Below, piece by piece: positions 1-11,426 of a stretch of 64,000 bases of DNA (its first letter is position 1; every line of letters starts with the position of its first letter). A model generated the notes under the pieces. It saw nothing but the letters and a program-made list of their open reading frames with translations, did not search any database and had not been told where the DNA came from. The translations under genes were made by a program, and so were the position numbers. This stretch comes from Paratrimastix pyriformis. Lineage: Eukaryota; Preaxostyla; Paratrimastigidae. Location: assembly GCA_027972325.1 (NCBI GenBank), contig JAPMOS010000118.1, positions 38,501 to 102,500 of the forward strand, written 5' to 3'.

Positions 1-98
1 TATAGCACACACTTATGGTACTGGGAAGTGGGACGGCACCTGGCTCCTAACTGTAACGGAGGCAGAGAGGACAGCTATCTATGCGACCAAGGCGAGTG

Positions 99-238
99 GA
101 CCTCCCTGCGCACGTACAATCGTGCGCAGGGAGGTCGTAAGGGTGCGTGCAAAGGGTTTTGGGTCGATACTTCCCAAAACTACAGTTATACTCTAGGGAA
201 CACTCCCGTGTTCCTCGGAGTAGAGAGTATCTCTACTC
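99..238. repeat. Three consecutive perfect hairpins
   Basis: Three perfect inverted repeats follow each other. The first has a 16-bp stem (99-114 with 121-136) and a 6-nt loop. The second has a 7-bp stem (197-203 with 208-214) and a 4-nt loop. The third has a 9-bp stem (218-226 with 230-238) and a 3-nt loop. Stem-loop clusters like this occur at transposon termini and in structured RNAs; which applies here cannot be told. Confidence 0.7.
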
Positions 239-1432
239 TTTTGATGTAAGCGTTGCGATTATCATCCCCCTCGCGCAATAAAAGAAAAGAAAAAGAACGG
301 AGTACCGGCACAGATAGAGATGCCAACCCCGGTTCGCGATCGTTTTTCCCTCTGGCGAAACGCTTGTTTTCTCCCGTCCGAATGTCGAACTTTCCCATCT
401 CTGGGTCTGTTCGCTTCGTACTATTCCCGCTGCACCTTTTGCATTGGGACGGACTTGGAGCGCGTTCGCCTCATTCATTACATCGCCTCCTTTTTCTGGT
501 CTTTCTGCGCAGTTCTTCTGAACGTGCTGCGACTGCTATTGGGGGCTCTGAGGCTTTGCCTCTTTCGGTCCTGACGTCTGTGTCGACGTTGGTGACGTTC
601 ATTATTGCATTTCTTTTCAGTACTCCTGGTCCGGTTGCGGCTGTGCCAGTCTCGGCAAGGCCTTTACCGTTGCAGGGCATAAGTGATCGGCAGACGGGAC
701 GTGCGTTGGCCTCAACCGGGCAAGGTTGGGAGCCGGGCATCGATCGATTGTTTTTCATCCGGACTCATTCAGCGTGCTTTTGGTGCCCAAAACAAGCACA
801 GACCAAAACAAAAGAACTTTGGAAGAAAGCGAGAATCGAGACACGCAGCATTCCGGGGTGGTGAAGAATGCCAATGCACGGAAGTGACCTGACCACTCTT
901 ATCGTCGATTTATAAAAGAATATCACAAAGTGATGTGAAAAAACATCTGGGATCGAATGGTCAACAATGAAGGACCCAGCATTTCGAAAACGGTCGAATG
1001 CAATGAGGCGAACGAAACCGCCTGACGTCGGATCGAATGAAAATCATAAAAATGAAAAGAGGATTGCAATAAAGCCAAGTGTGAAAGAGAGCTTCACATC
1101 AGGGAGGCCGGAAACGAGAACGCCGGCAAAGGAGAGCGAGTGGGACTTGCGGTGGGGTTCGGTCGGCTATCGCAACTTTGACAGACCAGAGTGGCGAGTT
1201 CGCAATTCAGCCCGGAATTGCACCAAAATGCATGAGATCACTAGCCAAAATGAGGAGAAGCTAATCGAATGATGTCCAATGCCGCTGGTCTCGGGGCGTC
1301 CAAAGATCATCTTCCGAGCATTTCAGGGAAGTCCTTGTGTCGGCACGCCTGGAAAGTGGCTCAGTCGATTTGGGTGTGCGTCAGGTCTGTGCCACGCACA
1401 TTGCTTCCGCCCGGCAAATCGAAGTCTCCGCA

Positions 1433-2525
1433 CCCCTTAATGTACCTAAGAATTGGAAAAACCCCATTTTGACGCCCTTCCGGTCTCCACCACCTCCCAC
1501 CCGTCCACCGGAGGCCCAACCTGAATTGCGCAGTATAAAGAGGCCGAGTGGGGCTACACACAGGTATCTTGAGTTCCCTCCAAGGGGGGTCGGGGGGATG
1601 GTGACACCACACAGAACCATCGAGGGGGCATTTGGTCTGGAGACCAAATGGGTTAGGTCCGTTATAGGATGGGGGGATGCAGCCGTCGGGTCGACGGGGG
1701 CCGGGGGGCCGGGGGGGAGGAGGAGTGGTGTGCTGAACGCGAGGAGAGTTGGGTCTGCCACTCGGCAGGGTGTCGCGTTTCGAGTCGATCAACCATGTGA
1801 CCCCCCGGGCGGCCACCTCCCCTTGATGCGAACCCCTCGATGGGGGCGATCCGGAGCGGGCCGCCTCTTTCAACCGTCGCACTCGTGAGCCCTCAGCCCC
1901 GAGACCCTGCCGGAGGATCAGTGGCAGATTGCACCCTTCACGAACCCGGACAGGGTCGTGACGATGGGGCAGGGGGTGCGAAAAAGTTGACAGGGGAGGC
2001 GAGTTCCGGGCCAGCCTGGGGGCGCGGGCAGGGTGGCCGGGCTTCCCCGGGCACCGAGGTGAGGGGAGCCTCTAGTGAACGCGCCGACTTGGGGGCATGG
2101 GGGCTGGGCGCATCGGGCCAGGAGGCGGGCCTAGTGATGACCGACACCCTCCGAACGACCCAGCAGCATGACACCGGGGCAAACTCCGAGGGACCCTACA
2201 GCGGGGGCCGGGAAGTCAATGGTTTTTTCTCGCAATAATGTAGCAAGGGTGCCTTCCCTCAATGCACCGAGGGTGTTTGGACTCCCCTGCGAAGCACCCG
2301 AGCCGCTTCGAGGTCAAAACCTGATATCGCCCATCGATGTCTTGTGTGGTCGCGGGTCGGACTCGATCACCGCGGATCAATTTCACCTTATGTCCGTTCG
2401 AGAAGACCACGAGGACGTCCGAACGCCAAGAGAAATTTCCTTTCCGGCCCCTTCGAACCGGCTGAATGGCGGGCGCAACCTTGTCAAAAATTTGAATTTT
2501 TCAAAACCTTAGGTACATTAAGGGG
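1433..2525. repeat. 18-bp inverted repeat bounding about 1.1 kb
   Basis: CCCCTTAATGTACCTAAG at 1433-1450 recurs as its exact reverse complement at 2508-2525. The flanks beyond the 18 bp do not match. It could be the terminal repeats of a small non-autonomous element, but no target-site duplication was found. Confidence 0.3.
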
Positions 2526-3851
2526 GCAATGCACAAGTGGGAGTGGCTACGCGATATCGGGACGGCCCCGATGATCTTGCGAAAACCAATCCCAAATGAC
2601 CCCCGTTTATCCCCCGCACCTGAATACCAATTGACCCATAAAACCAACCCTGCTAGCCAGACCTCACCAAACTTTTCGCCATCTGAGCAAAAAAATCCCG
2701 TCCCAAATGACCCCCTTTTCTCTGAAGGAATAGAATCTCCCGCAAGTGAATATTGAAGGGCACCGCGGGCCGTGGGTCGAAACTTCCTCTCCAGTGAACG
2801 ACCCAACAAACGGGAAAATACCAGCCGAAACGGAGAGAGGGACTAGAACCTTTGTAAAAGCGATCCTGGCATATTTGAATGCGGGTGACTCACGTGCTTG
2901 CTTACAAAAGATTTTTTCTTTAGAAAAACCGCAGTGCATCAATTAGAGGATAGTGACGGAACCACATCGTGCGATATTTTCTCCCATTCTCGCCGTGAAA
3001 CCTGCATGAACGCAAACTCGCATTCTCGTGTTGCAAAGTTCCCTCCGAATCCTCCGTTTGCTTTACCTCAAGTTGTGGTCTTCTTTCTTTGGTTTCCTCA
3101 ACCACAACACATTCCGATTAAGCTCATCGGCATCACGCTCAGCTGCGTGGTCAGTGGCTCAAACGATCTGTGTAATTTAGTTTCTTTGTCTTGTTTTCAC
3201 AGCACACGACACGAAAAACAAAGTGGATACCTCACTCGTCTGTCTTTGGGCAGTTTTCACGGGAGAAAAAACAACAATGAGAACCAGGGGGTAATATTGC
3301 TTCGGCCGGCGGTTCAGGTGGGAGGTGCTCTTGGGTGTGCTTTGGGTGTGCCCATTCGGCAGCACCCCTAATGGCCATCCATTTGAGATAGTTGGGAGAT
3401 GGCTGCGTTTTTTGGGTGAGACTTCCGGAACCCTATCATCGTCCCGGATTCTCGTGGCCGGACCCAAGTCGGAATGAGGTCCTGTAGTCACTCTCAAGGG
3501 ACGTTGGCAATGGCTGAATCTCTTGGTGGGGCAAACCAGGGGGAAACAACCCTATTCCCACAACACCACCCTCCTTAGGGACGGGTTTCACGCAAGGATG
3601 CGGCTGGAAGAGGGTTGGTAGGTAGGGAGTTCCGAAGGTTCCTCCCCCCCTTGGAAGGAAGGAAGAGGGCCAACGAAAAACCCACACGGATTAGCGACGA
3701 TGGCGACGGCGGCGCTTGCCGTGGGTTCCACCCGTAGAGTCCACAGGGGCGACTGGGACAGGGGCGGGCGAAGAGGCAGACGGAGACATGGGCGGAGATG
3801 GGCGGAGACGTGGGCGGAGGTGGAGGAAGGGACGAGTCAGACGGGGGCGCG

Positions 3852-3975
3852 GAGGCGGGGCAGGGGCAGGGGCAGGGGCAGGGGCAGGGGCAGGGGGGCA
3901 GGGGCAGGGCAGGGGCAGGGGCAGGGGCAGGGGCAGGGGCAGGGGGCAGGGGCAGGGGCAGGGGCAGGGCAGGGG
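3852..3975. repeat. GGGGCA hexanucleotide tandem repeat
   Basis: About 20 units of GGGGCA with occasional one-base slips. It lies immediately downstream of the decayed gag-protease frame on the minus strand, where it reads as alternating Pro-Ala or Cys-Pro. Confidence 0.9.
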
Positions 3976-4009
3976 ACGGAGCAGGGAGTCCGTGAGACCG
4001 CGGGGTCTA

Positions 4010-4867
4010 TCACGATGGCATCTGACGGGCACAGAGAAGAAATGACATGCATGTGCACGACGGTCGGGGCAGCCTCCAAAGGAGAGAAACGGAGCGGCAG
4101 CTCCAGGGTCTCTGTCCGCCGGCTGTCACGATGGGAACGGCTTCCGGAGGGGCCGAGGGAACGAGGCCGAGATGCGTTGCCAGGGCTTGGCTGATGGCGT
4201 TGGCTTGGGCACCGCTGTCCAGGATGGCATGGACAGGGCGCCCGTCCGGGAGGACCGCGGTGGTGCGGAAGTTCCTGTCAAGGGTACCGCAAGGCGGGTA
4301 GGGGGGGTCCGGGGCTGGGTTGGCGACCAAGACACGGAGGAAGTGCTTGGGGTCGCCCTTGGCGGCGAGCCTGGCACTCCGTCGGACTGGGGGATCAGCC
4401 GGGGAAGCGCTGAAGGGCTGGACCACTGGTGGTGGCTGGGGCTGGGTTGGTGGGAGGGGAGGGTGCGGGGGGGTCCGAGGCCGCACGGGGGCAGTCCCTC
4501 TCCTGATGGCCGGGCTGCCGGCACCTCACGCAAATGCCGAGGGCACGCAGGCGGGCCTTCTCCTCAAACGTCAGCTTGGGAAGCGACGGAAAGAACGGGC
4601 GTGAGGAGGGGACGGCGGCGATTGTCTCATCGTCACCGGAGGAGGACATGGAGGCTGAATCGGCCGGGTCCGAGGCAGGAGGGGCGGCCGGGTCCGAGGC
4701 AGGAGGGGCGACGGGCTGGGGGGCTTGTTGGCGGGGGCGAGGCGGGGTGCTGGTCGGGAGCTGAAGGCCCGAGGAGACGAGCGTCTCCTTCGCCTCGTGT
4801 AGGCGCTTGGCGAGCGCCAGGGAGCAGTCGAAGCAAGCCTTGAGTGCCTGCTCTTCCGGGTCCTCAG

Positions 4868-4902
<35 letters not shown>

Positions 4903-5189
4903 GCGGTGGCAGCCGGGGCGCGAAGCTCGCTGGCTCCCTGTCCTGCCTCCGGGAGGCGGTCCTGCCTGCCCACCTTTACCTGTAGCCGCCGCTGCCGCAC
5001 TGTGCAGGCCGGGGGACCCTCATTTCCGGTCACCTGACCCATGGTTTGCGCCTGCCCCATGGTTCGAGCCACCCCCGCCGTCGCCACCATCACCCCCTCC
5101 GCCGTCGCCACCACCTGCAGCGCGCACCCGTCGCGTTGTTCTTGACGATGACTCGACACCGCCACCGCCGCCGCCGCCGCCACCGCCAC
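4010..5189 (-). pseudogene. Gag-protease of an LTR-type retroelement, frameshifted
   Basis: Two overlapping minus-strand frames give a Gag C-terminus and a retropepsin. The gag frame (5189-4395) has a Pro-rich linker and one CCHC zinc knuckle (CVRCRQPGHQERDC near its end). The pro frame (4486-4010) carries the aspartic-protease motif ILDSGAQANAIS. The 90-nt overlap could be a programmed gag/pro frameshift, which is common in Ty3-like elements, or decay. After the DSGA motif the frame shifts again (a continuation is legible at 4079-3837) and runs into the GGGGCA repeat. No reverse transcriptase, RNase H or integrase follows. The family resembles the small gag-pro element at 31004-32636 in architecture but not closely in sequence. 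Confidence 0.65.
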
Positions 5190-6148
5190 CGCGCCGCAGC
5201 CGTCGCAGGATCGACGACGACACTGACGACACTGACGACGCTGAAGACGATGACGACGCGGACGACGAAACCGACGCTGAGGCCGCCCCCGAGCTCCCGC
5301 TCATTGAAGGTCTGGGCCACTCGCGCGGCCACCACCCAAAACAACACAAAAAAACAAAACTGACCAAGCACATTTTCCGGGGGTATGGTTGGGGGAGGGC
5401 AGGCGTCGAATGCCTGCCCCCCAACCCCGAACTCCGCTGGCTGGCCACTCTGCCCACCCATGTCAGGCTTCAAACTGAGAAATTGCACCCACAAACGGAA
5501 GGCACCGGACCACCCGAGAAGGAGTTCTGGCTCCGAAAACGACGGCGGGCGGCCATCGTGGGAAGCCCCCACCTCAGCGAGGAGAGAGACCCCGAGACCT
5601 ACTACCGGAGCCTCCTCTTGCTTCACCTGCCGTGGCGGGACGAGGCCGCCATTGTCCCTCCCGGATCGACTGCCAAACAGGTCTTCCTTCAACGGAGAGC
5701 CGAAATGGTAACCCTTGGAGGCCAACCGGAATGCGTCACCGAGCTCACGCTGGCTCTCCGCCGTGCCGCCACGGCCGACCTTATCCAACACGCCGCCACC
5801 GACACGGCCACCGCCCCTGGCGGCTCACCGTTGCAGCCGATGCCCGGTTTTGCGGGACCCGACCTCTCTCCCCTGGAGCAGCAGCACACGCCCCCGACCG
5901 CCGGGCGGTCCGTTGCAAGGGGCAGAAGTACTTGTGGGGCCGTCCCAAAACCCACCAAGGAGGACCAGCCTTCCACCCTGGACTACCTCAAGAAGTGTGA
6001 GCAGCCGTCGGCAAGGCCCTCCACAGCGGTAGCGACGGCTGATTTCGTTCGAGCCTTGGCCGATCAGAACCCCCCGAACCCTACGGGACTGCTGTCAGGA
6101 CACCATCATGTGGAGTTTGGCAGTATCTTCAGGTTACACCGAACTTGA
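5150..6148 (+). pseudogene. Helitron-type Rep/helicase protein fragment
   Basis: A plus-strand open frame extends from 4844, but only the part after a Pro/Asp low-complexity block (about 5150 on) looks like protein. The motif DPETYYRSLLLLHLPWRDE (about 5590-5645) matches the conserved PW-R-E segment that precedes the helicase motifs in many Helitron/Helentron proteins, and the basic segment before it (HIFRGYGWG, LPTHVRLQ) is consistent. The HUH Rep domain and the PIF1 Walker motifs are both absent, so this is an internal fragment of a much longer protein. Its tail (AAATADFVRALADQ type sequence) runs into the inverted repeat that starts at 6063. Assignment is from motif recognition only. Confidence 0.5.
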
Positions 6149-6576
6149 AAGATTAAATAATTAGTTTCAAGATAAATTATTTCGCAAGAAAAGTTAGTCT
6201 TACTCTCCCTGGCGTACCTGCCTTACTCCCGCATTTTTTCGGCGGTAGAAAAGACAAGCATCCAAGATTAGACTCCCATCGAGGGACCCCCCAAGGGGGG
6301 CCAGAGATAGACGATCCCTCAGCCATATAGTCCGGAAAAGAGGTGATTAGAAAAACCGGACGGCCTTCACTCACATTCGATCTCTGACCCCTTCGCTCCG
6401 GGGCCTCCCTCAACCGCGCTGCGTCCGCGGCCGCCAGGGGTGGGAGGTGGGATTCTGGTGTCCTGACAGCAGTCCCGTAGGGTTCGGGGGGTTCTGATAA
6501 GTCCGTCGTATCCTCGGACTTCCTGAACCCCCTCTCACCGGTTACGGTCCTGCTGTCAGGACACCATCATGTGGAG
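6063..6576. repeat. 43-bp perfect inverted repeat plus a third partial copy
   Basis: A 43-bp sequence at 6063-6105 recurs as an exact reverse complement at 6456-6498, enclosing about 350 bp. Its distal half plus flank (CTGTCAGGACACCATCATG) is repeated directly at about 6552-6576. The unit contains a small self-complementary core (TCCTG...CAGGA). It lies at the end of the Helitron-like frame, so it may mark Helitron-family termini or a foldback element. Confidence 0.65.
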
Positions 6577-9264
6577 ATTTCAAAGATTCGTCGGGCCGTG
6601 TCCACACCCGCAGAAGGGCGCGGACGTACCTCCCGACCTGACCCCGTAACGACGCTGCCCATCAGGCGAGCGACTTGTCGAAAAGGGCAGAGAAAACCCC
6701 AGCAGCAACGATCGGCCTGCTCATGGAGCAAGCGGTTGTATCCCAAGGCACATCCCAATAGTCAACGAGTCGGGATGGCCAAAGCCCATTCAAAGGGCGA
6801 AACACAATTCTATTCCACGGGAAAAAACGAGGGAGCTATCCACTCGTCAAAACGCTAAACCCCATCGGCCAACGGCCACGCGGGTCGCGCCCTGAAAAAC
6901 ACATCCATGTTCTGACCGGAAGGTCAACGAGCCCCGGAGCATCAGCCGATGAAGGGTGGAAACGCATCCGACCCGACAAGAGAAGGGGGAAAACTCTGCG
7001 ACTGAACAGCGTCAGCCAGCCGTGTCGTCCCACAAAACGTCCGGAGGCCCCGGATGATACCGTGGCTGACCGCCACGAAACGTGCCGCTCCCGGGGCAGC
7101 TGCAAGGGGCAGGCCCCAGAGCGAAGAGCGACCACCACCGGTGGGATCAACAGGTCCGCTGGCGGACCAGCCAGGGGCACCCAACAAATCCGAAGCCCGG
7201 CCAAGCCGCCGCAACGCACTCGGCCAGACACTGCGCAAGGTACCCGCACCAGATGGGAAAAAAGGGGGGCAGTGCCCCCGACCATCGCGGGGAACCCATA
7301 GCTGGGCCCGAGCCAACAGCAGCCCCTCTCACACTGGAGAAGGGAAGCGACAATGTCCGCATGATGATCCCAAATATGCGGAGGAACGCGCGCCGGTCCC
7401 GAGACCCGCAGCCCAAGAGAGCCGCCCAGGAGAAGGACAGACACTATCTCCCACGATGGGCCACAGAGGAGCCGGACGAACCCGGTTGCCTCAAGGGAAA
7501 CAGGCGGAGTAGCGCAGCAAGGCCGACTTGAAGCCAGCTGCAACGCACACCCGCAAAGACGGATTGAAAAAACCCGTCGCGCGACGCGGCATCGCGCGTC
7601 ACCTGCGGAAAGCGCTCTGCGTTCCGCACCAAGCTCATCGCGTCCAGCAAACAGCACAGGTCACCGACTGCAGAGCACCGCACAAGGCGTAGAGCTCAAG
7701 GTAGACGAGAGTGCCAGGCGCGGCGCACCGCATGATCGCGCAAGGCGAACCGCATGATCGCGCAAGGCGAACCGCATCATCGCGCAAGGCGAACCGCATC
7801 ATCGCGCAAGGCGAACCGCATCATCGCGCAGCGGAAATCATCACAGCGGACGTCATCACAGCGGACGTCATCACAGCGGACCGCGCCAACGCGGACGGCG
7901 TCACAACGGCATGCGTACCGCGTAGCGTCCAGCGCGCACCAGGAACAGAACCACGCGAGCGCCACGCGCAGCTCCGACGCCGAAAGGGGGTAGTACCACG
8001 GAAGGGAAACTGCGAACCCCCTTTGAGGGAGTTCACCCGCTTGCATCAGTGACCGACAGCAGATTTGGACCCATCCCCACAGGGGGTGGCCCTGTATGCC
8101 AAAAGCAAGCCCTGGCATTCTGCCAGAGGCACCGGGCATCAGGCAACGAGCCAGCTCGCGGCAGCGCGCACCAGAGAGGCGCAGACTCAACCGACAAGGC
8201 AAAGCCAGAGACAAGTCTCCCTCTTCAGCGAACCGCCATGGGCCATGGGCGAACCAGGCGCAAGGTCCCTCCATCAAACACAGTAATGGAGATCTCAAGA
8301 AAAGAGGCAACAGTGCCCGCCCAGCGGTCCGCACCGCGGAACGGATGAAAGTTCACCCACCGAAGTCCGATAGAGATGGCAGTCAACCCCATCTTGGTCC
8401 GGACAGGACAACAAGAGGCACTGCCTCCGCCCCAAGGGCGCTCTCCAGCCCCAGTCGACCCCCGTCGAACCGACACCCAAAGGAGGGGCGGCCCAACAAG
8501 GGTTGCCCGCCCAGTGTCGGGCAAAGTCCACAGGACGTCGTGCCCTGGTCAGCCGTGTGAACGGCGTGAACACCCGGTCGGCCGCCAGCAACGTGGCAAA
8601 GAGGGGGGAAAACCACCCCGCGCGGAAACCACACCCCACATACGTGGGGCTGAGTCAACACTGGTCTCGCGGAACAACACGAGGCCAAGCCGGCAAGACC
8701 TCCAAGGCGGCTTGGGGGCAAGACCCCCAAGTCGGGCGGGGGACAGATCCGCAAAGCGGGAGGGGGCTAGACCCCAAATCGGGTGGGGGCAAGGCCCCCC
8801 ACCCCCACGATCAGTCGGCTCGCGACGCGAGCCCGAGACCCAACTAGGTCGAGGAGACAAAGAGAGATGAGCGCGGAACCGGTCACGACCGACCAGCATG
8901 AGCATTGCATGCGCTCTTTCGCGCAAAAAGCATAAACCGCTCCGCTCGCCTGAGGCACGAAAGAAGCCACCCAAAGAAAACGGGGGGGGCGCCGAGCAAG
9001 CCTCAGCGGTATCAGAGGGGCAAGGCCCCATCATCTGCGGAGAAACCGGCATGATGTCCAGAAAACAGAAGAACGGAAAGCAACCAACCCTTCTGCATCA
9101 AAAAAGGCCGGGCCGAAACCAAATCGGGCCACCCAGAGAACCAGCTCCAAAAACTGGTGCCAATGCCGCGAAGGGAATGAGATCCCCTTGGCCCACTAAG
9201 GGTGCGCAAAGAGGGAACAATTCGCACCAACTCGCCGGCTTTCTGGGAATGAGCCGCGAAAGGA
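6577..9264. other. GC-rich stretch without a recognised gene
   Basis: Open frames on both strands (for example 6836-7657 minus and 8376-8870 plus) have Arg/Pro/Ala-rich composition typical of chance frames in GC-rich DNA. It lies directly upstream of the tyrosine recombinase and may be the eroded 5' part of that DIRS-like element. No gag or RT motif could be found. Confidence 0.4.
7728..7885. repeat. Compound tandem repeat (22-bp then 14-bp units)
   Basis: About five 22-bp units built on CGCATGATCGCGCAAGGCGA are followed by about three units of a shorter repeat (ATCACAGCGGACGTC). The second unit appears to be a derivative of the first. Confidence 0.8.
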
Positions 9265-10443
9265 ATGGCAAACAGAAAAGGTCCAAGAGAAAGGAACGGA
9301 CTGCGTCCCAACACTGCCTTCATCCCTCTTTCTTCCGGGACGGACCAGGAATCTGACACCGGTGGGTCCACCGCACTGGCAGTCCCGGGTCTTACACGTG
9401 AGCGGGGAGCTCGCGATGGTAGCAGCGGCGAGACAGCGGTGGGGGGAGAGGCTTCCCCGGCTCGACCTGAGCCTGCTGTCGCAGTGGCAGGACTGAACGA
9501 AGCCGCACAAGACCTCATTGCGCGGTCGCTGGAGCCCAAGACGCGCAAGGGCTATCAGACGGCGGTGTCTCAGTTCGCCGAATTCCTGGGCAAGTCCGAG
9601 GCGGACTGTTTACAGGCCTCGCCCACTGATCTGGCCAACTTTTTGGCAGAGTGGGGAAAGTCCAAAGGTTGGGCACCAAGCACGGCTATGAAGAAACGAT
9701 CAGCCATCACCAGATTCTTTCTTATGCATGGCAGACCGGACCCAGGCTCCTCAGCCACCGTCCGGGCCGTTCTCACAGGCATGGAGAAGGCAAAACCGGC
9801 GCGAGAGAAGAAAGGGACCTTCGAGATCGATGTCCTTTGGAGGCATCTGGAGGGCCTCGGCGAGAATGGGTCACTTGATCATCGCGACCTACTGGGAAAA
9901 GTGGTTTTGTTGGGTGAAGCCCTCGGGTTGCGAGCTGCTGACCTGAACACGGCCTCTAAAGCAGAATGCAGGTTCGATGATGGCACCCACCTCTGTGAAC
10001 TCAGAGTGCTGCCGAAGGAAAGGAAGAAGAAAGAGTGGGTCAGGCAGAAGATGGGCGGAAACGTTTCGAACCAGCGTCTTTGCTTTCACTGCGCAATTGC
10101 GGAATTGAATTCGCGCCGCCCCAAGCGCTGCACGAGCTCTCTCCTCTGGAAGCTCAAAAACGGCGAGAAATGCTCAACCGATTGGTTGCTTTCTTGTGGC
10201 AAGCGGCTGATGCTGGCCGCCGGGTTGAAGAAGGAGTGGGGTCCACACTCCGTCAGGGCCGCTGCGGCCTCGAAGGCAGCATCCACTGGTTTGGACGGGC
10301 TGGCTGTGTCTGCGCAGTTTCGTTGGTCGCGCAAGGCGACAACCCTCACCAGTCATTACCTTCATCAGTCGACAGGCACGGCAGTAGCCTTGGCAAAAGC
10401 TGTCCTGGGTGCGGAGGAGGCAGGGCCTCATCTCCAAGAATAG
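9265..10443 (+). CDS. DIRS-like tyrosine recombinase
   Basis: This 392-residue protein would catalyse strand exchange to insert the circular cDNA of a YR retrotransposon. The N-terminal SAM-like core-binding region is at about 75-180. The catalytic domain has the expected set: Arg223 (GEALGLRAADL), His328 and Arg331 in HSVR, Trp354 (FRWSRK) and the nucleophile Tyr365 (TSHYLHQ), with Lys251 as a possible beta-hairpin lysine. All are in one uninterrupted frame, so this copy could be active. It is followed by an internal complementary repeat, a small basic ORF and a terminal repeat, an arrangement shared with the element at 18522-32695. No gag or RT remains upstream, so the element is truncated. 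A Crypton-like origin is the alternative, but the repeats favour DIRS. Confidence 0.85.
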   Translation: MANRKGPRERNGLRPNTAFIPLSSGTDQESDTGGSTALAVPGLTRERGARDGSSGETAVGGEASPARPEPAVAVAGLNEAAQDLIARSLEPKTRKGYQTAVSQFAEFLGKSEADCLQASPTDLANFLAEWGKSKGWAPSTAMKKRSAITRFFLMHGRPDPGSSATVRAVLTGMEKAKPAREKKGTFEIDVLWRHLEGLGENGSLDHRDLLGKVVLLGEALGLRAADLNTASKAECRFDDGTHLCELRVLPKERKKKEWVRQKMGGNVSNQRLCFHCAIAELNSRRPKRCTSSLLWKLKNGEKCSTDWLLSCGKRLMLAAGLKKEWGPHSVRAAAASKAASTGLDGLAVSAQFRWSRKATTLTSHYLHQSTGTAVALAKAVLGAEEAGPHLQE

Positions 10444-10470
10444 CTATCATCACAGGTCGGCACCTTTCAA

Positions 10471-10573
10471 TTGTTCACTGGAGCACCAGTCCCATCTCCT
10501 CGACAGTAGGATCCCTTCTTCCTAATACTTACAGGAAGATGAGGGTCCTACGGAGAGGGGAGTGGTGCTCCGG
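10471..10573. repeat. Internal complementary/inverted repeat of DIRS-like element
   Basis: The right arm (10538-10571) is the near-exact reverse complement of 11393-11426. The left arm (10474-10513) is an imperfect complement of the right arm, so the segment also folds on itself. This matches an internal complementary region, which DIRS elements use to template completion of their inverted terminal repeats. Confidence 0.6.
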
Positions 10574-10682
10574 AACCCACCCACCCTCCGCTATCTCATT
10601 GCATTGGCCGACCTGTGTTCAGTTGGGACCAAGATCCGCCGCCCTATGAGGGCTTACTGGCGTTGAGTGTTCTGGCGGGGCT

Positions 10683-11126
10683 ATGAGCTCCGCGGCAAGG
10701 TTTGGGTCCACTCACTCACCTCATCACATGCATTTCGACCTTCTCTCTCTTTTCCCTTCCTCCCTTTCCGTGTCCTTCTTGGCTCTGTTGGCCGGGGTTG
10801 TTTGGGCTTTCCCTGTGGACCCGGGCGCCTTCTTCGTCTTGCGGGCTGCAGACAAGATTGCCGGGAACAAGGCAGCTGCCTCGCTGCTGAAGGCAGCGAA
10901 GCTGGAGAGTCCGATGACTGGCCGCAAGCACGCGAGGAACTTCTTCCGTGGTTCTCGCTTCGCCGCCGCAGCGGCCCCGACCGGCGCAGCGGCCCATCCT
11001 GCGGCTGCACCCTTCCAACGCTTCCGTGGCCCGCCACGCCGGCCGTACGTTGCGCGTGCTGCTGCCCAGGGCGCTCCGGCGGCTCCCGCACCGACCCAGC
11101 GGCGTCATTTCGCGCCCAAGCGTTGA
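10683..11126 (+). CDS. Small basic Ala/Arg-rich protein of DIRS-like element
   Basis: A 147-residue frame. The N-terminus has a hydrophobic stretch (about residues 25-43, LFPSSLSVSFLALLAGVV), followed by an Ala/Lys/Arg region (KIAGNKAAASLLKAAKLE, GRKHARNFFRGSRF) and an Ala/Pro/Arg tail. It lies between the internal complementary repeat and the right terminal repeat. The element at 18522-32695 has a basic RGG-rich ORF at the same place. Function unknown; nucleic-acid binding is inferred from charge alone. Confidence 0.45.
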   Translation: MSSAARFGSTHSPHHMHFDLLSLFPSSLSVSFLALLAGVVWAFPVDPGAFFVLRAADKIAGNKAAASLLKAAKLESPMTGRKHARNFFRGSRFAAAAAPTGAAAHPAAAPFQRFRGPPRRPYVARAAAQGAPAAPAPTQRRHFAPKR

Positions 11127-11392
11127 GCGGCCTGCTCTTCCTTCCCGCCTCTGAGCGCCTCTGGGGCTTTGCTTTCCTCTCTTGCGCGGGGCGTCTTTCC
11201 TCTCTCTCTCTCTCTCTCTCTTTACACCTCGGGGTGTGAACCCTGATTTCCTTTTGTTGTTTATTCTTTGGCCTACCTCTTCCCCGCCCGCCGCCCTCAT
11301 TTCTCTGGGGTGCGACTCGAACCGGGGTGTGTATGGCTATTTTTGGTTTTCATTATTTCTTTCGTTGTCGGGGGAACACGAAGACGTTCACT

Positions 11393-11426
11393 GGAGTACC
11401 AGTCCCCTCTCCGTAGGACCCTCATC
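11393..11426. repeat. Right terminal repeat of DIRS-like element 1
   Basis: Reverse complement of 10538-10571 with two or three mismatches. LINE copy A begins at about 11425, so this marks the element/LINE junction. LINE copies elsewhere continue past this point, so either the DIRS-like element inserted into LINE A or the LINE was truncated here. Confidence 0.6.

Larger units (their letters stand above)
1..3690. other. No recognisable gene; hairpins and inverted repeats
   Basis: Open frames here are short, overlap on both strands and show no domain I recognise. The visible structure consists of the hairpins at 99-238 and an 18-bp inverted repeat (1433-1450 against 2508-2525) about 1 kb apart. 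The stretch 1480-2210 is very GC-rich with G and C runs. It may be the remains of a non-coding or heavily decayed element. Confidence 0.5.

Noticed and set aside
6836-7657. 273-codon minus-strand frame
   Set aside because: Cys/Arg/Gly/Leu composition of a chance frame in GC-rich DNA, no domain, overlapped by equally long plus-strand frames.
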